A stretch of 48,195 bases of DNA. Source: an uncultured Lachnospiraceae bacterium. GTDB taxonomy: Bacteria; Bacillota; Clostridia; Lachnospirales; Lachnospiraceae. How positions within the stretch are numbered: the stretch's first letter is position 1; every line of letters begins with the position of its first letter. The stretch covers positions 1 to 48,195 of the forward strand of contig CADAXW010000021.1 in assembly GCA_902792005.1 (NCBI GenBank), given 5' to 3'. Below, in pieces: positions 27,360 to 35,923 of this stretch. The position numbers and the translations under genes were made by a program. The notes beneath the pieces are model-generated. The model was not told the DNA's origin and made no database searches. It saw nothing but the letters and a program-made list of their open reading frames with translations.

Positions 27360-28889
27360 ATGAAACACATGAAGTCATTTATACCGGGGAAAGCGTCAGA
27401 AGAAAGATCAGTCCGGCATAGGAAATCGGTTCTGCTTGGCGGACTGATATTCTTCCTCTTCTTTGGAATCTTCGGGTTCAGCCAGACAGCTGAGGCAGAG
27501 ACCATAACAACAGAGAGCGGAGAATGGAAGTGGGAATACTGGACATCCCCGCCGTCCAAGCAGACAAAGGTATCTTATTCCTTTGCACGTGTACGGAATA
27601 CCCGGACAGGCAAGCTGCTTTCTTCAGGGTGGCATGCGATCGACAATAAGAATTACTATGTATCTGCTTCCGGTCTGATACGTGATCAGTTCCACGGTGG
27701 AAATTACATCGGAGAAAAAATGGGCGAGGGCACATTTACCAAAGGAACGAAGCAGACGAAGTATAAGTGGCTGAAGTATAAGGGCGGAAAATGGAAGTAC
27801 GGCACCAAGAACAAGAAAACCTTCGTGAAGAACAGAAAGGTCTGGATCGACGGAGGCCTCTATATCTTCGATGAAGACGGCTTCCTGCCCAAGGCCGGCT
27901 GGTATCAGTTTTCCGGAAAATGGTACTACGTTTTGAAAAGCGGTGCCTGTGCATTAGGCTGGAAGAAGGTATCCGGCGCCTGGTTCTTCTTTGATTATAC
28001 CACGGGTGTGATGGTGGAGAAGGGCTGCTACGATACCAAGGGAGTCTTTGCAAAGAAAAGTCATTACTATATCTTCACTCCGGGCGGCGCTCTGAAGACC
28101 GTTCGCGGCTGGCAGAAGGGGATCGACGGATACTGGTACCGTTCCAATAAGGACGGCTCCGCGGTCTTTGGCTGGGACACCGTTGACGGCAAGGATTACT
28201 ACTTCGAGAAGGCCCAGGGCGGACGGATGGCAGTCAGTGGCATCAATGGAATGGAATGCTTCCAGAACGGACGTCACCTGAAGAAAAACGGTGTGGCCGA
28301 GGCAAAGAAGTATGCATGGCATGAAAAGGACGGGTTCTGGTGGTACGGCAAGGGCGGTACCGGACTTGCCTCCCAGACGGCCTGCATCAACGGCTGGTAT
28401 TATTACTTTAATGATGACGGCTACTGTGTCCGGGGCTGGAATATCGCCCGGACCAAGCAGACGGTTTATATCAAGGAAACAGAGTATGATGATCCCAAGG
28501 ACATCACCTGGAATGATCCCATCAAGCTGACGAATGAGGAGCTGCTTCTCTTCGGAGCGGTGATCTATCTGGAGGCAGGGGCAGAGCCCTACCGCGGCCA
28601 GCTGGCTGTGGCAAATGTAGTGCTGAACCGTCTCAGGTCCGGCCGCTACGGCTCCACCATCAGTGACGTGATCTACGCGCCGTATCAGTTCAGTGTAGTG
28701 GGAACCAAGACATTTGAACGGATGATCAAGACCGGCGGGTCCGAGACGGCGCTGAAGGCGGCGAAGGAAGCACTGAAGGGTAAGAACAACATCGGATCCT
28801 ATGTCAGCTTCCGGATGATCATGTCCTATGATATCACGAAGCTGTCGGATTATAAGATCATCGGAAATCATGTATTCTTTACCGAGTGA
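27360..28889 (+). CDS. Secreted SleB-like cell-wall hydrolase with wall-binding repeats
   Basis: The protein has 509 residues. A signal peptide (basic RSVRHRK, then VLLGGLIFFLFFGIFGF, then QTAEAE) leads into aromatic, Gly/Trp-rich repeats (about 80-370; GWYQFSGKWYYVL, GWKKVSGAWFFFD, GWQKGIDGYWYRS, GWDTVDGKDYYF and others). These resemble choline/cell-wall-binding repeats of Firmicute surface hydrolases. The C-terminal domain (about 390-509; LLLFGAVIYLEAGAEPYRGQLAVANVVLNR) is the SleB/CwlJ-type hydrolase domain, the Glu in YLEAGAEP being the likely catalytic residue. In spore formers this domain degrades cortex, but with these repeats a vegetative wall role is more likely. Ribosome site is weak. 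A strong terminator follows. Confidence 0.88.
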   Translation: MKHMKSFIPGKASEERSVRHRKSVLLGGLIFFLFFGIFGFSQTAEAETITTESGEWKWEYWTSPPSKQTKVSYSFARVRNTRTGKLLSSGWHAIDNKNYYVSASGLIRDQFHGGNYIGEKMGEGTFTKGTKQTKYKWLKYKGGKWKYGTKNKKTFVKNRKVWIDGGLYIFDEDGFLPKAGWYQFSGKWYYVLKSGACALGWKKVSGAWFFFDYTTGVMVEKGCYDTKGVFAKKSHYYIFTPGGALKTVRGWQKGIDGYWYRSNKDGSAVFGWDTVDGKDYYFEKAQGGRMAVSGINGMECFQNGRHLKKNGVAEAKKYAWHEKDGFWWYGKGGTGLASQTACINGWYYYFNDDGYCVRGWNIARTKQTVYIKETEYDDPKDITWNDPIKLTNEELLLFGAVIYLEAGAEPYRGQLAVANVVLNRLRSGRYGSTISDVIYAPYQFSVVGTKTFERMIKTGGSETALKAAKEALKGKNNIGSYVSFRMIMSYDITKLSDYKIIGNHVFFTE

Positions 28890-28939
28890 TATTATTCGCT
28901 TGAACTGTACATAAAAATGTGTTAAAATGCGCACGGTGC

Positions 28940-28975
28940 AAAAAGAAGGAAATCCACCAGGATTCCCTTCTTTTT
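28940..28975 (+). terminator. Intrinsic terminator after the SleB-like gene
   Basis: A 16-bp stem with one mismatch (28940-28955 with 28960-28975) closes an ACCA loop and ends in TTTTT. The A-rich left arm also permits use from the opposite strand. Confidence 0.85.
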
Positions 28976-29045
28976 GGTGACGTTTTCAGATGGTGTCAAT
29001 GACCGGGTTTGGGTCGATCAACGATAGATCGGGGAAGAGAGAAAA

Positions 29046-29954
29046 ATGCTTTCAGTAGTGATTCCCGCGTACAATGAAGGGAATATGATAGAAAAGGCAG
29101 CAACGACCATCCATGAGATCCTTGCGGCAGAGACCATCGAGCATGAGATCCTGTTCGTGAATGACGGATCGAAGGATGAGACCTGGGCGAACATATGCCG
29201 GGTTTCTGAACAGGTGGCCTATGTGAAGGGGATCAGCTTCTCAAGAAACTTCGGTAAGGAATCAGCCATGTTTGCCGGCATTTCCGAGGCCGAGGGGGAC
29301 TGTGTGGCAGTGCTTGACTGTGACCTGCAGCATCCGCCGGAAAAGCTTGTGGAGATGTACCGCCTTTGGGAACAGGGTTATGAAGTGATCGAAGGTGTAA
29401 AGACCTCCAGAGGTAAAGAGGGCGTGTTCCATTCCTTCGCTTCCAAAATGTTCTATAAGATCATCAGCGGTGCCACGGGGGTTGATATGAGCCGTGCATC
29501 GGATTTCAAGCTTCTGGATAGGAAGGCAGTTCTGGTGCTCCGGAATCTCCAGGAGAAGAATGCCTTCTTCCGCGCACTTTCTTCCTGGGTGGGATTTAAG
29601 ACCACACAGGTGGAGTATGACGTGCAGGAACGTACAGAGGGCGAGTCCAAGTGGTCTACGAAATCTCTGATCAAGTATGCGGTAACAAATATCACATCCT
29701 TTACTACCATGCCGATGCAGATCGTAACGGTGCTGGGAATCCTGATGTTTGTGCTTGCCTTTGTGCTTACCGTCATCGCGATCGTGCAGTATATCTCCGG
29801 AACCTCAGTAGCAGGCTTTACCACGGTGATCATCCTGCAGTGCTTCACGGGAAGTGTGATCATGATCGCGCTGGGAATCATAGGCTATTACATATCGAAG
29901 ATCTACGAAGAGGTAAAAGGCCGTCCCAAATTTATTATTTCCGAACGGCGCTAG
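29046..29954 (+). CDS. Undecaprenyl-phosphate glycosyltransferase, GT2 (CsbB-like)
   Basis: This 302-residue protein has a cytoplasmic GT2 catalytic domain (LSVVIPAYNEGNMIEKA, LFVNDGSKDET, metal-binding AVLDCDLQHPPE) and two C-terminal helices (VTVLGILMFVLAFVLTVIAIVQYI and a second ending IALGIIGYYISKIYEEVKGRP). This is the layout of enzymes that load a sugar onto undecaprenyl phosphate on the inner membrane face. With GtrA (next, 44 nt) and YfhO (overlapping GtrA), it forms the three-part machine known in Bacillus and Listeria: CsbB-type loader, GtcA-type flippase, YfhO-type transferase onto teichoic acid. Sugar identity cannot be read. ATG 29046 follows GGGGAAGAGAG. Confidence 0.9.
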   Translation: MLSVVIPAYNEGNMIEKAATTIHEILAAETIEHEILFVNDGSKDETWANICRVSEQVAYVKGISFSRNFGKESAMFAGISEAEGDCVAVLDCDLQHPPEKLVEMYRLWEQGYEVIEGVKTSRGKEGVFHSFASKMFYKIISGATGVDMSRASDFKLLDRKAVLVLRNLQEKNAFFRALSSWVGFKTTQVEYDVQERTEGESKWSTKSLIKYAVTNITSFTTMPMQIVTVLGILMFVLAFVLTVIAIVQYISGTSVAGFTTVIILQCFTGSVIMIALGIIGYYISKIYEEVKGRPKFIISERR

Positions 29955-29998
29955 ACCACAGGTGATTCAAAAAACATGGAAAGGGCGTTCCTGAATTC

Positions 29999-30466
29999 AT
30001 GAAAGCATTGTTTGAAAAATATGGTGAAGTGATCCGGTATCTGATCATCGGCGGACTGACGACGTTGGTCAGCTTAGCCGTTTATTATGCATGCGTCTTT
30101 ACGTTTCTGGATGCGGAGGATGCAGTACAGCTCCAGGTGGCAAATGTTCTTTCCTGGATCGCAGCTGTCACATTTGCGTACTTTACAAACCGTGCCTTTG
30201 TTTTCCGGAGTCATAATAAAAATGTACTGAAGGAAGCGATCGCTTTCTATACCTCCCGGGTCGGTACACTTCTGATCGACATGGGACTCATGTTTCTCGG
30301 TGTAACCGTGTTCGGCTGGAATGACAAGGTCATGAAGATCGTGGTTCAGGTTGTGGTTACCATCGGAAACTATATCATAAGTAAGTTCTTTGTATTTAAC
30401 AAAAAGGATGAGCAGGAGTCAGAGGAGCAGGAGTCTAAGGAGCAGAAGAAAGAGGAGCAGTCGTGA
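29999..30466 (+). CDS. GtrA-family membrane protein (lipid-linked sugar flippase)
   Basis: The 155-residue protein has four hydrophobic helices and the GtrA pattern (FEKYGEVIRYLIIGGLTTLVSLAVYYA, NVLSWIAAVTFAYFTNRAFVF, NYIISKFFVF). GtrA/GtcA proteins are proposed to flip undecaprenyl-phosphate sugar to the outer face. The tail (about 135-155) is an unusual Glu/Gln/Lys/Ser-rich repeat, EQESEEQESKEQKKEEQ. The stop overlaps the yfhO GTG start by 4 nt (GTGA), so the two are translationally coupled. Confidence 0.9.
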   Translation: MKALFEKYGEVIRYLIIGGLTTLVSLAVYYACVFTFLDAEDAVQLQVANVLSWIAAVTFAYFTNRAFVFRSHNKNVLKEAIAFYTSRVGTLLIDMGLMFLGVTVFGWNDKVMKIVVQVVVTIGNYIISKFFVFNKKDEQESEEQESKEQKKEEQS

Positions 30467-33465
30467 ATAAGGTCGCTGACAGGATATGGGAATTCAGACG
30501 TGTTTTTCCGGGAGATCTGAATAAAAAACGTAATTTTTATACCGCATACACAGTACTCTTTCTGTTGGCGGGTCTTCTTGTGTTTGGCTGGATCTTGTTG
30601 TCCGGACATACGACTGTCTGGGAGGTTGATGGTTATTCTCAGCACCTGAAGGCGTATGAGTATTGGGGCACCTATCTTCGGAATCTGGTTCGCTCCATTT
30701 TCGGCGGAGAAGGAAATGGTTTTCAGGAATGGGACTTCTCTCTGGGTGAGGGAAGCGATATTCTGCAGACCATGCAGTTCTATGTGATCCTGGATCCCTT
30801 TGCTCTTATCATGGCCGTTGTTCCCCACAGCCTTTCCTATCTGGCTTATGGGGCGCTTATGTTTGTCCGCCTTTATTTTGCAGGACTCGCATTTTCAGCA
30901 CTTTGTACCTATACCGCGCCGAAGAGCAACAGGTGGGGTATCCTTGCCGGATCCCTCGCTTATGTATTCGGTGTCTGGTCGATCGTGAATGTCGCCCGAC
31001 ATCCGTTTTTCCTGAATCCAATGGTCTTCTTCCCACTGATCATTTTAGGCGTGGAGAAGATACTGAAGGAAGGAAGAACCAAGGTGTTTATCTTTGGCGT
31101 CTTTCTTTCCGCACTCAGCAATTTCTATTTTTTCTACAACATCGTTTTACTGACAGTGATTTACGTGCTCACCCGGTTGATCTATGTGTACCGGAAAGAA
31201 CTCAAAACACTGTTTCTTAAGCTGCTTCAGATCGCCGGGGCTGCGATCCTCGGAACAGCCATGGCAGCCGCCATTGTGCTGCCCACCGCGCTGATCTTCC
31301 TGGCAGATTCCAGAGCAGATATGGTAATCCCCTTCTATTTGTTTTATGATCGTTCCTACTATAGTTCTCTTCTGGGAATGATATTCGGTGGTGAAAATGT
31401 TCTCTGGCTGTGCGTCGGAACCGTTGCTCCGGGTGTTGTTGCAACGATCCTGCTGCTCACGAAGAGAAAGAAGCACACCTGTCTTAAGATCCTTCTTCTC
31501 ATCTGCCTCATCATTACACTGTTCCCTGTATTCGGACAGATTCTGAACGGCATGTCATACATGTCCAATCGCTGGAGCTGGGCTTATATCCTGTTGTCAT
31601 CCTATATTCTTGCCATCATGTGGCAGGATATCTTTCAAATGGCAAAAAAGGAGATCAAATGGATCGCTGCCATCCTGTGTGTATGTCCGGTCCTTATGAT
31701 CTTTCTGGATGGTTCCCATTCTGCATCCGATCTTGCGGGTCTGGCACTGTCGATCCTTGCTTTGTTCGTTCTGGCCCTTGGAAGGTGGAAGGAAGCAAAG
31801 AATGAAGCAGGGGATGTTGAAAGCGGAAGCGAGAAGAAAGGCTTGTATCGCTGGAAGCAGCCGTTTATTCTCTGCATCACAGTATTTCATTTATTTACAT
31901 TCTGCTGGTTTTACTATGCTGAGGTGGATTCAGAGACCGGCAAGAAGAGGATCCTGGAGCTGATGGATGCGAATGAGGTCAAGGAGGATCTGAAGGAAAC
32001 CGAGGTGGTCCGTTCCTATGCAGCGGAGGATGGGGTGACTGGTTTTTATCGTTATTCCGGCGGCCTCAACTGGAATGAGCATACTCTGGGCGGGTTGTCA
32101 AACCCCGGCTATTACTGGTCGGTTTCCAATCCCTCCAACTCGGAATTCCTGAAAAAAATGGGGATCACGGACAGTGTTCTTCACCAGCACTGGGGAAATG
32201 ATAATAAAACGGCTCTTATGACTACGGGAACCGTGCGATATATCGTTTCACAGGGAAAGGTAACCAATAAGCCCTTCGGTTTTAGAAAGGCGGGAACCTA
32301 CGACCGAAATGAAGATGTTGTAACTCTGAAGAAGAATGCTGCAGAAGCAGGACTGGGTAAGACATTAACGGAAGAACAGCAGCTCTCCCTCAAATCCGAT
32401 GACTCGAATGTTTGGAACATTTACAGGAATAAGTATTCTCTCCCCCTTGGGTATTTCACAGCGAATGTGATCCCGGAGGAAACCTGGAAGGATTATAACT
32501 TCACCCAGCGGCAGGAAGGGATGATGCAGGGTATCCTTCTGTCCATGGATACCGGGATCGCGGCATCCTATACACCGGAGTTCGACAGCAAGGAACTCGA
32601 GTATGACATAGAGTTTGACAGCGTTGATGTAACGAAGGAAGGCAATACATTTACGGTAACAAAACCGGATGCAACCATCACCCTCAAGGTGAAGAATGCG
32701 CCTTTGACCAGTGAGAACTATTTGGAGCTTAGAGGCGTGGACATTAAGCTGTATGACGAGTATGATCTCTACTTCGGAGATGAGGAACAGGACCCGCTCA
32801 ACCTTTATACAAAGGAAATGTGGGATAAGCTTCCCGTCAATCGCAGGGATGCCATTCTCGAGGAAAGAAAGGAAGATGTTGACGGTAATAGTGCTACACT
32901 GGTATTCAAGACCGCAAATGAAGAAGCCTTAAGTACAGAAGTCAGAAGAGTAAAAATCTACAGGGAGAAAAACGCCTGGTATTCCGGACAGAAGGACTAT
33001 GCGGTCAATCTCGGATATCAGCGGGAGGCGGTTGAAACAATCGTGATGAAATTCCCGTATGTCGGAAAGTATACCTTTGATTCGCTGAAGGTCGTTTCCT
33101 ATCCGATGAACAATTATGTGAAGAATGTAAAGAAGCTGGCGAAGTACCCCATGGAGAATGAGTCCATTGAGACGGATACGGTAAAGGGAACCATCAAGGC
33201 CCCGTCTGATGGTATGCTGTGTCTTGCCATCCCGTATGCCAAGGGCTGGGAAGCCTATGTAGACGGTGAGAAAACGGAGATCTATCAGGCAAATATCCGT
33301 TATATGGCAGTCCCGGTGAAGAAGGGACAGCATGAGATCAAGCTGGAGTACAAAACACCGTATTTAAGGATCGGCGCACTGGTGTCTGCGGGAAGCATTT
33401 TCGTGTTTGTAGCCGGAACGGTTGTTGTTGCAATCGTGAGAAGAAGAAAGAAAAAGAAGGCGTGA
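30463..33465 (+). CDS. YfhO-family membrane glycosyltransferase (paralogue 2)
   Basis: The 1000-residue protein is colinear with the YfhO protein at 20861 (WEVDGYSQHLKAYEYWGTYLR; FQEWDFSLGEGSDILQTMQFYVILDPF; WSWAYILLSSYILAIMW). It has about 12 N-terminal helices, a large exported domain and a C-terminal helix plus basic tail. In the operon context it would transfer the flipped sugar onto a surface polymer such as teichoic acid. GTG 30463 overlaps the gtrA stop. Its final Ala codon and TGA (33463-33465) belong to repeat copy B, so the insertion defined or redefined the end of the protein. Codon choice is more AT-rich than in paralogue 1. Confidence 0.88.
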   Translation: MNKVADRIWEFRRVFPGDLNKKRNFYTAYTVLFLLAGLLVFGWILLSGHTTVWEVDGYSQHLKAYEYWGTYLRNLVRSIFGGEGNGFQEWDFSLGEGSDILQTMQFYVILDPFALIMAVVPHSLSYLAYGALMFVRLYFAGLAFSALCTYTAPKSNRWGILAGSLAYVFGVWSIVNVARHPFFLNPMVFFPLIILGVEKILKEGRTKVFIFGVFLSALSNFYFFYNIVLLTVIYVLTRLIYVYRKELKTLFLKLLQIAGAAILGTAMAAAIVLPTALIFLADSRADMVIPFYLFYDRSYYSSLLGMIFGGENVLWLCVGTVAPGVVATILLLTKRKKHTCLKILLLICLIITLFPVFGQILNGMSYMSNRWSWAYILLSSYILAIMWQDIFQMAKKEIKWIAAILCVCPVLMIFLDGSHSASDLAGLALSILALFVLALGRWKEAKNEAGDVESGSEKKGLYRWKQPFILCITVFHLFTFCWFYYAEVDSETGKKRILELMDANEVKEDLKETEVVRSYAAEDGVTGFYRYSGGLNWNEHTLGGLSNPGYYWSVSNPSNSEFLKKMGITDSVLHQHWGNDNKTALMTTGTVRYIVSQGKVTNKPFGFRKAGTYDRNEDVVTLKKNAAEAGLGKTLTEEQQLSLKSDDSNVWNIYRNKYSLPLGYFTANVIPEETWKDYNFTQRQEGMMQGILLSMDTGIAASYTPEFDSKELEYDIEFDSVDVTKEGNTFTVTKPDATITLKVKNAPLTSENYLELRGVDIKLYDEYDLYFGDEEQDPLNLYTKEMWDKLPVNRRDAILEERKEDVDGNSATLVFKTANEEALSTEVRRVKIYREKNAWYSGQKDYAVNLGYQREAVETIVMKFPYVGKYTFDSLKVVSYPMNNYVKNVKKLAKYPMENESIETDTVKGTIKAPSDGMLCLAIPYAKGWEAYVDGEKTEIYQANIRYMAVPVKKGQHEIKLEYKTPYLRIGALVSAGSIFVFVAGTVVVAIVRRRKKKKA

Positions 33466-33535
33466 CAAAGGGGACAGTCCCCGTTGTCACGTTTTCCCGG
33501 GGAAACGTGACATTGGGGACTGTCCCCTTTGTCAC
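33462..33535. repeat. Compound palindromic repeat, copy B
   Basis: A 74-nt element: hairpin GTGACAAAGGGGAC/GTCCCCGTTGTCAC, central GTTTTCCCGGGGAAAC, hairpin GTGACATTGGGGAC/GTCCCCTTTGTCAC. It begins in the stop codon of yfhO-2 and ends 26 nt before the glnN start codon, leaving almost no separate room for a glnN promoter. Confidence 0.9.
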
Positions 33536-33561
33536 GCTTTGTGAGAATAAAGGAGGAATCT

Positions 33562-34347
33562 ATGGAAAAGACAAATATTCCGGAGCTGTTTGGATCTCTG
33601 GTGTTTGACGACCGGGAGATGCGGGCGAGACTTTCTGAGGAAATCTACACATCCCTTCGCAGGACCATTGACGAAAATGTACGTCTGGACGAGAAGGTTG
33701 CTGAGGCTGTTGCGGATGAGATGAAGGAATGGGCCATCGAAAACGGGGCGACACATTTTACGCATTGGTTCCAGCCCCTGACAGGTATGACGGCGGAGAA
33801 GCATGACAGCTTTATCTCACCCTCCAAGGACGGAAGTGTGATCCTGGAGTTTTCCGGCAAGGAGCTGATCAAGGGAGAATCCGATGCATCCTCCTTCCCC
33901 TCCGGCGGACTGCGCGCCACATTTGAGGCGAGAGGCTATACCGCATGGGATCCCACATCCTATGCCTTCATCAAGGATCATACCCTGTGTATCCCCACAG
34001 CGTTCTGCTCTTATTCCGGGGATGCGCTGGACAAGAAGACACCGCTGCTTCGTTCCATGCAGGCCATCAACCGTGAGGCCATGCGTGTGCTGAAGCTGTT
34101 CGGAAATGAGGACGTGACCCATGTGAATACCAGTGTGGGTCCGGAGCAGGAGTACTTCCTCATCGATCAGAAGCTCTTTAACCAGCGGACGGATCTGGTG
34201 TACACCGGCCGCACACTGTTCGGCTGCAGACCTCCCAAGGGACAGGAGATGGATGACCACTACTATGGCGTCATCAAGCCCCGGGTATCTGCATTTATGG
34301 AGGACCTGAACCGGGAAGCTGGGGATCCTCGCCAAGACAGAGCATAA
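33562..34347 (+). pseudogene. glnN: Type III glutamine synthetase, 5' part of frameshifted copy 1
   Basis: This is the first 251 correct codons of a GSIII gene ([14 protein letters not shown]..., [42 protein letters not shown]). They are colinear with the intact copy at 46039. At about 34316 an 8-nt deletion relative to that copy (the GAGCTCTGG region of ELWKLGIL) shifts the frame, adding a short missense tail to the TAA at 34345. ATG 33562 has AAAGGAGG. The Glu residues of VGPEQEYF, part of the active-site metal cluster, are in this half, so neither half alone can be a complete enzyme. No promoter is evident apart from repeat copy B and upstream genes. Confidence 0.88.
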
Positions 34348-35656
34348 TGAGGTGGCTCCGGCACAGCACGAGCTGGCTCCCATCTATACCACGACAAATA
34401 TCGCTGCGGACCATAACCAGCTGACCATGGAGATCATGCAGAAGGTGGCAAAGAAGCATGGCATGGTATGCCTGCTTCACGAGAAGCCCTTCGCCGGTGT
34501 CAACGGTTCCGGCAAGCATAACAACTGGTCCGTATCCACAAATACAGGAGTGAACCTGCTGTCTCCGGGCGAGACGCCCCACGAAAATGCGCAGTTCCTT
34601 CTGTTCCTCTGCGCTGTGATCCAGGCAGTGGATGATTATCAGGATCTGCTTCGTCTTTCCGTTGCGACAGCCGGAAATGATCACAGACTTGGCGCAAATG
34701 AGGCGCCTCCGGCCATCATTTCCGTATTCCTGGGAGATGAGCTGACCGGAATTCTGAATGCCATCAAGAATGACGAGCCCTATGCAGGGGTTGAGAAGGT
34801 GCAGATGAAGCTGGGTGTGCATGCGCTTCCCAGATTCTCCCGTGATACCACAGACCGGAACCGTACCTCACCCTTTGCATTTACCGGAAATAAGTTCGAG
34901 TTCCGTTCCCTTGGCTCCTCCAACAGCATTGCCTGCGCAAATATCATGCTGAACGCTGCAGTTGCGGAAAGCCTGAAGCAGTATGCAGATGAGCTGGAGA
35001 AGGCAGAGGACTTCCAGACCGCGCTGCATGAGCTGATCAAGAGTGTGATCATCAAGCATGAGAGGATCCTCTTCGACGGTGACGGATATGGCGCAGACTG
35101 GGTGAAGGAAGCGACCGAGGTGCGTGGTCTTTCGAACCTGAAGACGACGGCAGATGCCATGCCGAAGCTTCTGGACAAGAAGAATATGGACATGCTGATC
35201 CGTCAGAAGGTCTTCAGCGAGGCGGAGATCCATTCCCGCTGCGAGATCATGCTGGAGAACTACTGCAAGACCGTGAATATCGAAGGACTTACCATGGTGG
35301 ATATGGTCCGGAAGGATTACCTGCCGGCCATCGAGGAATACCTCTATACACTGGCACGTGCCGTGGATTCCATGAAGTCCGTAAGTGCAAATCTGAAGTG
35401 CAGATATGAGATATCTACGATAGAGAAGCTGACGGATCTGACGGATAATATTCTCAGTTCCGTTGAGATCCTGGAGCAGGAGCTGGCAGACCTGAAGAAC
35501 TGCAAGGATATCTTCGAGACATCGGCAGCGATCCGGGACAAGATCCTGCCTGCCATGTCCACACTCCGCGGCTATGTAGATGCAGCCGAGATGCTGACAT
35601 CAGCGAAGTACTGGCCGTATCCGAGTTACGGTAAGCTGCTGTTTAGTGTGCAGTGA
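34316..35656 (+). pseudogene. glnN: Type III glutamine synthetase, 3' part of frameshifted copy 1
   Basis: In the shifted frame the GSIII sequence resumes at [22 protein letters not shown] (34316) and runs without further defects to the normal C-terminus ([23 protein letters not shown]). It includes the Glu/His-rich [26 protein letters not shown] and [22 protein letters not shown] active-site blocks. Possible internal start GTG 34352 has no ribosome site. Apart from the 8-nt deletion the gene is well preserved, so the lesion is either very recent or a sequencing error. Repeat copy C follows 21 nt after the stop. Confidence 0.88.
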
Positions 35657-35676
35657 ACCACGAAGTGTGACACAGC

Positions 35677-35750
35677 GTGACAAAGGGGACTGTCCCCATT
35701 GTCACGTTTTCCCAGGAAAACGTGACAAGCGGGACAGTCCCCTTTGTCAC
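35677..35750. repeat. Compound palindromic repeat, copy C
   Basis: The 74-nt element (GTGACAAAGGGGAC...GTCCCCATTGTCAC, centre GTTTTCCCAGGAAAAC, GTGACAAGCGGGAC...GTCCCCTTTGTCAC) lies between convergent glnN copy 1 and the Feo accessory gene. The TGA of that accessory gene (35747-35749) is inside it. On the plus strand GCTTTTTTCCC follows the right hairpin, giving a plausible U-tract. Confidence 0.9.
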
Positions 35751-35911
35751 GCTTTTTTCCCGGCTGCACGGTCACACGTTGTGGCCATGCCGCAGCATGA
35801 ACAGCCGGAGCCGCAGGGCTTCCCCTGCTTCTTATTCTTTCGGATCCGCAGGATCGCCAGGGTGACGATCAGCAAAAGCAGGATCACGATCACGATATCC
35901 CATACATTCAT
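35747..35911 (-). CDS. FeoB-associated Cys-rich membrane protein
   Basis: A 54-residue protein. One membrane helix (VWDIVIVILLLLIVTLAIL) is followed by a basic segment (RIRKNKKQGK) and a cysteine cluster (CGSGCSCCGMATTC). This is the architecture of the small FeoB-associated Cys-rich proteins that follow feoB in many Clostridia, of uncertain role in ferrous iron handling. ATG 35911 has AAAGGAG 7 nt upstream and lies 12 nt after the FeoB stop, on the same strand. Its last codon and stop (GCG TGA) come from repeat copy C, so the native C-terminus may have been altered. Confidence 0.88.
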   Translation of the reverse strand: MNVWDIVIVILLLLIVTLAILRIRKNKKQGKPCGSGCSCCGMATTCDRAAGKKA

Positions 35912-35923
35912 AGGCAGCTCCTT

